DNA from: Dorea_D hominis
GTDB taxonomy: Bacteria; Bacillota; Clostridia; Lachnospirales; Lachnospiraceae
NCBI RefSeq assembly: GCF_014287705.1
Contig: NZ_JACOOY010000010.1
Span: 1 to 64,000, forward strand
Length of the DNA stretch: 64,000 nucleotides
Direction: 5' to 3'
This document shows positions 58,399 through 64,000 of the stretch, one piece after another. Below the pieces are notes generated by a model that saw only the letters and a list, made by a program, of their open reading frames with translations, did not search any database and had not been told where the DNA came from. Position 1 is the first letter of the stretch. Each line of letters opens with the position of its first letter. The position numbers and the translations under genes were made by a program.

Positions 58399-58429
58399 GA
58401 AAAAAACAGTCCACAACAAGTGGACTGTT
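58399..58429 (-). terminator. SAM riboswitch expression-platform terminator
   Basis: The stem AACAGTCCAC/GTGGACTGTT (58420-58429 with 58405-58414), loop of 5 bases, T run on the minus strand. It lies between the SAM-I aptamer and metK. Confidence 0.93.
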
Positions 58430-58451
58430 TATATTCTCATATATCAATCTT

Positions 58452-58546
58452 CTTATTGTTCGATTACTCGCTCAGGTTGGCACCTTCCCATGATGGGGGT
58501 TGCCGCAGCTTCACAGATCCTTTGTACCTCCACTGCTCTGAATAAG
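58452..58546 (-). ncRNA. SAM-I (S-box) riboswitch
   Basis: On the minus strand CTTATTCAGAGCAGTGGAGG, then CTGTGAAGCTGCGGCAACC, GGGAAGGTGCCAACCTGAGC and the closing CAATAAG reproduce the SAM-I aptamer from P1 to P1. With the terminator downstream it should stop metK transcription when SAM is abundant. Confidence 0.96.
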
Positions 58547-58589
58547 AGAAAGTTAGCAATATTTATTATTTTCTTTGTTACCTTATAAG

Positions 58590-58618
58590 ACTTTACACGT
58601 TTTAACTGTTCTTGTCAA
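58590..58618 (-). promoter_or_regulatory. metK promoter
   Basis: TTGACA (58613-58618), 17 bases, TAAAGT (58590-58595) on the minus strand, starting five bases after the murA stop codon. Confidence 0.85.
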
Positions 58619-58623
58619 CTGAT

Positions 58624-59916
58624 TTATCCAACTTTTAATTTGAATTTCTGAATTTCTTTCTCAGTTTCTACTTTTTCGATAATACCGCCAAGACCTCTGA
58701 GCTTCTCTTCGAATCTCTCATATCCTCTTTGGATATATACAATATCATCTACAATTGTAATGCCTTCTGTTGCAAGTCCTGCAATACAAAGTGCAGCTCC
58801 TGCGCGGAGATCCGGTGCACTCACTCTTGCTCCGCTGAACTTCTCAACACCTTCGATAGTTGCTGAGTTGCCTTCCACTTTGACATTCGCTCCCATTCTG
58901 GCAAGTTCGTCCAGATATTTGAAACGATTTTCAAAAATACTCTCTGTAATTGTGCTTGTTCCCTTGCAAAGTGCAAGCGTCACACCAATCTGTGGCTGCA
59001 TATCCGTTGGAAATCCAGGATATGGAAGTGTCTTCACATGTGTACTTGTAAGATCTCCCTTGGATACAACACGCACTGCATCGTCAAATTCTTCTACCTC
59101 ACAGCCAATCTCTTCCAGCTTGGCAATCGTAGCTTCCAAATGCTTCGGAATGACATTCAATACTGTCACATCTCCTCTGGTTGCCGCTGCCGCAAACATA
59201 AATGTTCCGGCCTCAATCTGATCCGGAATAACCGAATACTCTGTACTGTGAAGCTGTCTGACTCCACGAATCTTGATCACATCTGTTCCTGCACCACGAA
59301 TATTCGCTCCCATGCTGTTCAGGAAGTTTGCCACGTCTACAACGTGTGGCTCTTTAGCCACATTCTCCATAATTGTAAGACCGTCTGCCATCGCAGCCGT
59401 CATCATTACATTGATCGTAGCGCCTACACTGACAACATCAAAATAAATATGTTTACCAACAAGCTTCTCAGCTTCTGCCATGATCTTACCATATTCAATC
59501 TCTACTTCTGCGCCCAGTGCACGGAAACCTTTCAGATGCTGGTCAATCGGTCTGCTTCCGATATTACATCCTCCCGGCAGTGCCACTTCCGCATGTTTGT
59601 ACTTTCCGAGCATCGCGCCAAGTAAATAGTAAGATGCACGGATCTTTTTAATATAATCATATTCTATACTGAAATCATGAATGCCTCTTCCGTTGATCGT
59701 CACAGTATGACGGTCAATTCTGTTCACTGTCGCTCCGATTCCGGCAATTGCGTCCAGTAATACATTAATATCGTTGACATCCGGAAGATTATCAATCTTA
59801 ACTGTCTCATCTGTCATGATCGCAGCCGCAAGAATCGCAAGTGCCGCGTTCTTTGCTCCCCCTATTTCGACCTCTCCGACTAACGGATGGCCACCTTTAA
59901 TAATATACTGTTCCAT
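58624..59916 (-). CDS. murA: UDP-N-acetylglucosamine 1-carboxyvinyltransferase
   Basis: The 430-residue first committed enzyme of peptidoglycan synthesis. The start is ATG 59914-59916 (MEQYIIKGGHPLVGEVEIGG), six bases after GAGGTG. The catalytic Cys is in LPGGCNIGSRPIDQHLKGF, so fosfomycin sensitivity is expected on this position. Repeated inside-out alpha/beta motifs such as GYERFEEKLRGLGG close the protein. It has its own promoter and a leader with a CAGGAAG/CTTCCTG hairpin. Clostridia often carry two MurA paralogues; only one is in view. Confidence 0.97.
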   Translation of the reverse strand: MEQYIIKGGHPLVGEVEIGGAKNAALAILAAAIMTDETVKIDNLPDVNDINVLLDAIAGIGATVNRIDRHTVTINGRGIHDFSIEYDYIKKIRASYYLLGAMLGKYKHAEVALPGGCNIGSRPIDQHLKGFRALGAEVEIEYGKIMAEAEKLVGKHIYFDVVSVGATINVMMTAAMADGLTIMENVAKEPHVVDVANFLNSMGANIRGAGTDVIKIRGVRQLHSTEYSVIPDQIEAGTFMFAAAATRGDVTVLNVIPKHLEATIAKLEEIGCEVEEFDDAVRVVSKGDLTSTHVKTLPYPGFPTDMQPQIGVTLALCKGTSTITESIFENRFKYLDELARMGANVKVEGNSATIEGVEKFSGARVSAPDLRAGAALCIAGLATEGITIVDDIVYIQRGYERFEEKLRGLGGIIEKVETEKEIQKFKLKVG

Positions 59917-60037
59917 TAACCACACCTCTATATAATATTGCTGTCTATGATATAAGCATATTGGATATAGCAGTTATGCCCATTTTGTTCTCTTAAAAAT
60001 CTAAAACAGGAAGACTCCCACTTCCTGAGTCTTTGCT

Positions 60038-60065
60038 ATTATAGCACAAATCCAACATTTGTAAA
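60038..60065 (-). promoter_or_regulatory. murA promoter
   Basis: TTTACA (60060-60065), 16 bases, extended -10 TGCTATAAT (TATAAT at 60038-60043) on the minus strand. The same TGTGCTATAAT occurs at the ABC importer promoter. Confidence 0.8.
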
Positions 60066-60086
60066 ATATTTTTTAATTTTATGTAA

Positions 60087-60602
60087 TTATTTTGTAACAT
60101 TTAATCCGTTTTCAAGCACACGAAGAACTTCCTCGATTGTCTCTTCCAGATCCCGTCCTTCTTCACTGATCGTGAGGTCTGCATACCGTTCAAATAATGC
60201 GGTACGCTCCTCATACAGATCTTTTAATGTCTGACCGTCTTTTAACACAACACCTCTGTTTTTAGCATTATGGAGTCTGTTATTTATTGTCTCATACGAC
60301 GTATGTAAATATACGATCGTTCCGGTCTCTTTGTAATGCCTCATTGCATTCTCGCAATATACAACACTTCCTCCCGGCGAGATAACAGCACGCTCTTCCT
60401 GAATCTCCGCATTCACCCGGTCTTCAATCCGTAAGAAACCTTCATTTCCTTCTTCTGCAATAATCTCTTTAAGCAAACGCTTCTCCACTTCCTGGATTAC
60501 CAGATCTGTATCTACAAACTTATATCCCAGTCTCTTAGCAACAACAACACCGACTGTGCTTTTCCCCGATGCCGGCATTCCGATAAATACGATATTCTTC
60601 AT
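60087..60602 (-). CDS. aroK: Shikimate kinase
   Basis: A 171-residue P-loop kinase of the aromatic amino acid pathway. The start is ATG 60600-60602 (MKNIVFIGMPASGKSTVG), eight bases after AAGGA; an ATG three codons earlier is too close to that site. Walker A is GMPASGKST, the shikimate-binding Asp is in FVDTDLVIQ and the GGSVVY loop (ISPGGSVVYCENA) is present. It has its own promoter (60669-60697) and no other shikimate gene beside it. A short region of aroK-murA gap holds the murA promoter. Confidence 0.93.
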   Translation of the reverse strand: MKNIVFIGMPASGKSTVGVVVAKRLGYKFVDTDLVIQEVEKRLLKEIIAEEGNEGFLRIEDRVNAEIQEERAVISPGGSVVYCENAMRHYKETGTIVYLHTSYETINNRLHNAKNRGVVLKDGQTLKDLYEERTALFERYADLTISEEGRDLEETIEEVLRVLENGLNVTK

Positions 60603-60668
60603 ATTTTTCATCCTTTAGTCTGTATTTGTTTGAAATCTTTTGATACTTATTACATTTTAATCCTATCC

Positions 60669-60697
60669 ATTTTAACATAAGATTCCTTTTTCGTCCA
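60669..60697 (-). promoter_or_regulatory. aroK promoter
   Basis: TGGACG (60692-60697), 17 bases, TAAAAT with a TG extension (60669-60674) on the minus strand. The rest of the 60603-60870 gap shows only a terminator. Confidence 0.6.
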
Positions 60698-60812
60698 CTT
60701 CTTGCTTCAGAATCTACTGCCTTTACAAGATTCAAACTCATTTTTTATCATTTTCTGACCAATTCTACCAATACCGCTCTGCCTGATCTGCCAACGGATA
60801 CTTTACCATAAA

Positions 60813-60856
60813 AAATAAGAACCGGAAATCCTTTTATTCCTCCGGTTCTTATTTTG
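60813..60856. terminator. Bidirectional terminator after the 142-residue gene
   Basis: A 15-base stem (60813-60827 with 60842-60856) with A and T runs at its base, 14 bases after the 60871 stop codon. Confidence 0.9.
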
Positions 60857-60870
60857 TATAAATTATCTCT

Positions 60871-61299
60871 TCAGGATACACTCTCATTCAGAAAATAATA
60901 TTTTCTCTGAAAGTTTCTCCGCTCCTGCCTTCGGCGGCATATCTCCTGACAGGTCATTACCCACACCAGCTCACGAAGCCAGTCATCTTCCATTTTCGTC
61001 GGAAGATCATCTGTTTTATCCTTCTGCTTATCTGCAAAGTCGATCTGACCTTTCACATTTGCATAAACACGACCGCATATCATCTGTATTTGCAAACGAT
61101 CCGGATACTCATCATAAATCATACTGACGTCATATTCCAGTCGGTCGCATTCTGCCTCTACATATGGCAGAATCTTTTTCACTTCGGCCGGATACATACT
61201 CTTCATATAAGATACATCCCGGCTGTTTTCCCGCTCCCAGGCTGTATCGATTGGCAGCTGATTTTGATATGCCATATAAAAAGGCAGTTTCTCGCTCAT
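60871..61299 (-). CDS. Uncharacterised acidic/basic small protein downstream of hydA
   Basis: A 142-residue soluble protein starting at ATG 61297-61299 (MSEKLPFYMAYQNQLPIDTA), eight bases after AAGGAG. It has no signal peptide or membrane span. The first half is acidic with Tyr/Met/Asp-rich segments (VEAECDRLEYDVSMIYDEYP). The C-terminus is strongly basic (ICRRRQERRNFQRKYYFLN) and contains one Cys in MTCQEICRRR. I do not recognise a functional family; similar small genes occur in Lachnospiraceae genomes. It is 78 bases after hydA and ends at a strong terminator, so it may be the last gene of the hydrogenase operon. Confidence 0.72.
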   Translation of the reverse strand: MSEKLPFYMAYQNQLPIDTAWERENSRDVSYMKSMYPAEVKKILPYVEAECDRLEYDVSMIYDEYPDRLQIQMICGRVYANVKGQIDFADKQKDKTDDLPTKMEDDWLRELVWVMTCQEICRRRQERRNFQRKYYFLNESVS

Positions 61300-61377
61300 C
61301 GGTTCTGCTCCTTCCAGGGAAATTATCTGCTTTATTATATGCATTTTTTCATAAGCTGTTCCCTGAAATCTTTTCTG

Positions 61378-63081
61378 TTATTCATTTTTTGCGGCTTCAA
61401 AATTCCGATGCAGAAGTTTGTGTTCTTTTCCTTTCAGCAAGCCATCGTACAACGTCTGAACCAACGGATTTTCATTGGACTTCTTAATCTGGGTATTCAC
61501 ATCTGAATCATAAAGACCCTTCATTCTTGCTGATTTTGTTCTCGGTCCGGCCGGTACCGGCTGTCCACCACCCATGACACAGCCTCTGTAACATGCCATT
61601 ACTTCTACGAAATCATAGTGTACTTCCCCGGCCTTGATCCGCTTCAAAAGTGCATCTGCATTTCCGAGACCACTTACGATTGCCGCACGAATGGTTCTGC
61701 CGTTGTAATCAAATTCTACTTCTTTCAGGCCTTTCTCTCCACGCACACCGCTGAATTTGATATTATCCATATCTACACGGTTATGTCCTTTACGCAGACG
61801 TCTCAAAACCGCTTCGGTCACACCGCCGGTTACACCAAAGATCACTCCGGCACCGGATCCGATTCCAAATGGCATATCTGACGCTTCAATTTCCAGATTC
61901 TCAAAACGGATACCAGACTTGCGAATCATGGAAACGAGCTCGGTTGTTGTCAGTACATAATCGATATCCTGCTTACCGTTTGTTGAAGATTCCGGTCGTA
62001 AAATCTCATCTTTCTTCGCTGTACAAGGCATAATAGATACAGATACCACTCGTTTTCCGAGATTCTTCTCCGGATCTTTATAATATTCCCGTACTACAGC
62101 GCCGAACATCTGCTGTGGTGACCGGCAGGTCGAAAGATTCTCGGCAAATTCCGGATAACGGTTTTCACAATATCTTACCCATGCAGGACAGCAGGATGTA
62201 AAGAGTGGCAATTTTTCTCCGGATTCCAGCCGATTCAAAAGTTCTTCCGACTCTTCTATAACTGTAAGATCCGCACCGTAAGATGTATCAAATACTTCAT
62301 CAAATCCCATACGATGCAGGACATTTACCAATTTACCCATAACATTTTCGCCACGCGGCAGACCGAACTGATCTCCTACTGCCACACGGACTGCCGGTGC
62401 GATCTGTGCGATCACTTTGGTATCTTTATCTGCAAGAAGATCCCAGATAACATCCATGTTGGTCTTAATACTGATTGCGCCTGTCGGACATACAACCCGG
62501 CATTGTCCACAGTTCACGCAGTCGGTCTCTGCAATTTTCTTATCAAATGCAGGTGTTACCAGCGCTTTTGTTCCTCGATATGCAAAATCAATTGCATTTA
62601 CTGCCTGCACATTGTCACACATACGTACACAGTCACCGCACAAAATACATTTATTCGGATCTCTCACGATCGCCGGCGAACTGTCATCGATCGGCTGTAA
62701 TTCTTTCGTATTTTCAAATCGGACATCCATAACACCCATCCGGTGCGCAAGGCTTTGCAGCTGACATTCTCCACTTTTGATACAAGTTGTACAGTCTCTG
62801 CAGTGCGCTGCCAGAAGTAACTCCAGAATTAATTTCCGATACTTCATCAGGCGCGGTGTATTTGTATAGATCACCATTCCGTCTCTCGGTGGTTCGGAAC
62901 AGGATGCAAATGTTTTTCCTTTATCATTTTCTACTGTACATAAACGACAGGCACCATATACAGACAGTTCTGAATGGTAACATAAGGTTGGTATATCAAT
63001 ATCTGCTTTACGAATGACGGTAAGAATATTCGGTTCATCCGTAAATTCTACTTTTCTTCCATCTATAGTCATTACTCCCAT
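61378..63081 (-). CDS. hydA: [FeFe] hydrogenase catalytic subunit (HydA, bifurcating type)
   Basis: A 567-residue hydrogenase. Order: [2Fe-2S] domain (CYHSELSVYGACRLCTVEND), His-Cys4 cluster (HCRDCTTCIKSGEC), two [4Fe-4S] sites (CILCGDCVRMCDN, CVNCGQCRVVCPTGAI), then the H-cluster domain with L1 FTSCCPAW, L2 MPCTAKK and L3 MACYRGCVMGGGQP. In L3 the usual Pro-Gly pair after AC is Tyr-Arg. The four-cysteine set that binds the H-cluster is complete. It lies 11 bases after hydB, the layout of NADH/ferredoxin electron-bifurcating HydABC. It evolves H2 to dispose of fermentation electrons. No short C-terminal extension of note. Confidence 0.97.
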   Translation of the reverse strand: MGVMTIDGRKVEFTDEPNILTVIRKADIDIPTLCYHSELSVYGACRLCTVENDKGKTFASCSEPPRDGMVIYTNTPRLMKYRKLILELLLAAHCRDCTTCIKSGECQLQSLAHRMGVMDVRFENTKELQPIDDSSPAIVRDPNKCILCGDCVRMCDNVQAVNAIDFAYRGTKALVTPAFDKKIAETDCVNCGQCRVVCPTGAISIKTNMDVIWDLLADKDTKVIAQIAPAVRVAVGDQFGLPRGENVMGKLVNVLHRMGFDEVFDTSYGADLTVIEESEELLNRLESGEKLPLFTSCCPAWVRYCENRYPEFAENLSTCRSPQQMFGAVVREYYKDPEKNLGKRVVSVSIMPCTAKKDEILRPESSTNGKQDIDYVLTTTELVSMIRKSGIRFENLEIEASDMPFGIGSGAGVIFGVTGGVTEAVLRRLRKGHNRVDMDNIKFSGVRGEKGLKEVEFDYNGRTIRAAIVSGLGNADALLKRIKAGEVHYDFVEVMACYRGCVMGGGQPVPAGPRTKSARMKGLYDSDVNTQIKKSNENPLVQTLYDGLLKGKEHKLLHRNFEAAKNE

Positions 63082-63092
63082 GACGTTTCCTC

Positions 63093-64000
63093 CTATCTGG
63101 CAACAGAAATTGCCTTAAACGGACACTGTTCCATACAGGCTCCGCACTTAATGCATTTCTCCTGATTAATGTGATACGGTGATTTCAACTCACCTTCAAT
63201 TGCTCCAGCCGGACAATTTCTTGCACACTTGGAACATCCTTTACAGATGTCCAGATCAATCTGGAACTGTCTGAGATTTGTACAAACCCCTGTTTTACAC
63301 TTCTTATCCTCAATATGTTCTCTATATTCTTCTGCAAATGCATTCAATGTACTGATAACCGGTTTTGGCGCACTCTTTCCAAGTCCGCATAACGCGGTAC
63401 TCTCAATCATATCGGCCAGTTCACGCAACTCATCTATATCTGTCGGTTTTCCATTTCCGGCTACGATTCTTTCAAGAATCTCCAGCATTCTTTTTGTACC
63501 TTCTCTGCATGGCACACATTTTCCACAGGATTCTCTCTGCGTAAAGCTCATAAAGAACCGGGCTACTTCTACCATACAGGTATTTTCATCCATAATAACA
63601 AGTCCGCCGGAACCGATCATCGCTCCGATCTTCGCCAGCGAATCAAAATCCATCTTGCTGTCCAGCTGTTTCTCTGTCAGACATCCGCCCGATGGTCCGC
63701 CGATCTGAACCGCTTTGAACTTTTTACCGTTCTGAATGCCTCCACCGATATCATAAATAACTTCCCGGAGAGTAATTCCCATCGGCACTTCGATAAGTCC
63801 TGTGTTTCTTACATTACCTGTCAATGCGAATGCTTTTGTTCCCGGGCTTTCCGGTGTACCGATACCCAGATACCACTCTGCGCCGTTTTGAATGATCATT
63901 GGTACATTTGCGTAAGTCTCAACGTTATTTAATACTGTAGGTTTTGCCCAGAGTCCCTGCTGTACTGTACGCGGCGGTTTTACTCTCGGCATACCACGTT
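63093..64000 (-). CDS. hydB: NADH-binding hydrogenase subunit HydB (NuoF-like), 5' end outside window
   Basis: About 302 C-terminal residues are present; the FMN/NADH-binding part lies past the right edge. Visible are the NuoF continuation (GMPRVKPPRT, then LWAKPTVLNNVETYANVP), the SLBB region (IQIGGPSGGCLTEKQL pattern as VQIGGPSGGCL), the N3-type [4Fe-4S] site ESCGKCVPCREGTKRM...CGLGKSAP and a C-terminal pair of ferredoxin clusters (CKGCSKCARNCPAGAI, CIKCGACMEQCPFKAI). The ferredoxin extension is the mark of HydB of bifurcating hydrogenases. A HydC gene is expected just beyond the edge. Confidence 0.93.
   Translation of the reverse strand, partial: RGMPRVKPPRTVQQGLWAKPTVLNNVETYANVPMIIQNGAEWYLGIGTPESPGTKAFALTGNVRNTGLIEVPMGITLREVIYDIGGGIQNGKKFKAVQIGGPSGGCLTEKQLDSKMDFDSLAKIGAMIGSGGLVIMDENTCMVEVARFFMSFTQRESCGKCVPCREGTKRMLEILERIVAGNGKPTDIDELRELADMIESTALCGLGKSAPKPVISTLNAFAEEYREHIEDKKCKTGVCTNLRQFQIDLDICKGCSKCARNCPAGAIEGELKSPYHINQEKCIKCGACMEQCPFKAISVAR

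Noticed and set aside
1..64000. CRISPR arrays, tRNA or rRNA genes, prophage or intact insertion sequences
   Set aside because: No regularly spaced repeats, cloverleaf sequences, rRNA segments, integrase or transposase genes were recognised on either strand.

Overview
The window reads as chromosomal DNA from a strictly anaerobic, low-to-mid GC Gram-positive bacterium of the Clostridia, most likely a gut Lachnospiraceae (Blautia/Dorea/Mediterraneibacter-like). The support is an electron-bifurcating type [FeFe] hydrogenase, a fermentative AdhE with a Rex-type site, a GlcT-controlled glucose PTS, a two-ATPase polyol/sugar ABC importer, a K-rich surface protein module common in this family, and AGGAGG ribosome binding sites throughout. 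All genes but one lie on the minus strand. No rRNA, tRNA, CRISPR array or intact mobile element was recognised.

Layout. (1) 1-12582: carbohydrate/polyol uptake and catabolism. A CUT1 ABC importer (lipoprotein, two permeases, two different ATPases) is followed by the start of a zinc MDR dehydrogenase. A plus-strand YesL-like gene follows, then a second MDR dehydrogenase with an L-xylulose-kinase-like FGGY kinase, a 59-residue membrane peptide, and an araD + ribulokinase-like pair. (2) 12834-20549: rpoB-rpoC, not preceded by the L10/L12 genes. (3) 20645-39617: the standout region, a run of about 17 kb bracketed by two cobalamin riboswitches (39350-39560 and 22440-22606). It encodes an ECF transporter (S component, fused double ATPase, EcfT), exported proteins with DUF4430 (transcobalamin C-terminal-like) domains, a lipoprotein with prenyltransferase-type helical repeats resembling the alpha domain of intrinsic factor, a MoxR/DUF58/transglutaminase-like trio and a giant secreted protein with a PQQ-like beta-propeller. 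(4) 39744-45012: ptsG-ptsH-ptsI-glcT with a recognisable RAT/terminator leader. (5) 45007-45366: a candidate small RNA between two near-identical hairpins. (6) 45400-48137: adhE. (7) 48221-53871: dus, coaX, a small conserved gene, birA, argF, then an SPFH/NfeD pair. (8) 53948-60697: an RNA methyltransferase, a two-component system, metK behind a SAM-I riboswitch, murA and aroK. (9) 60813-64000: an uncharacterised gene and the hydrogenase subunits hydA and hydB (cut by the window edge).

How it fits together. The left part plausibly imports a polyol or pentose-type sugar, oxidises it, phosphorylates the ketose and sends it through AraD into the pentose phosphate pathway. The PTS, AdhE and hydrogenase are the fermentation core: glucose in, NADH out as ethanol and H2. 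The riboswitch-bracketed region is best explained as a corrinoid capture and import locus. It appears to use intrinsic-factor-like alpha and beta domains on separate surface polypeptides feeding an ECF transporter. The cobalamin link rests directly on the two riboswitches; the capture model is inference. Positions of regulatory elements were read by eye and are approximate to a few bases.
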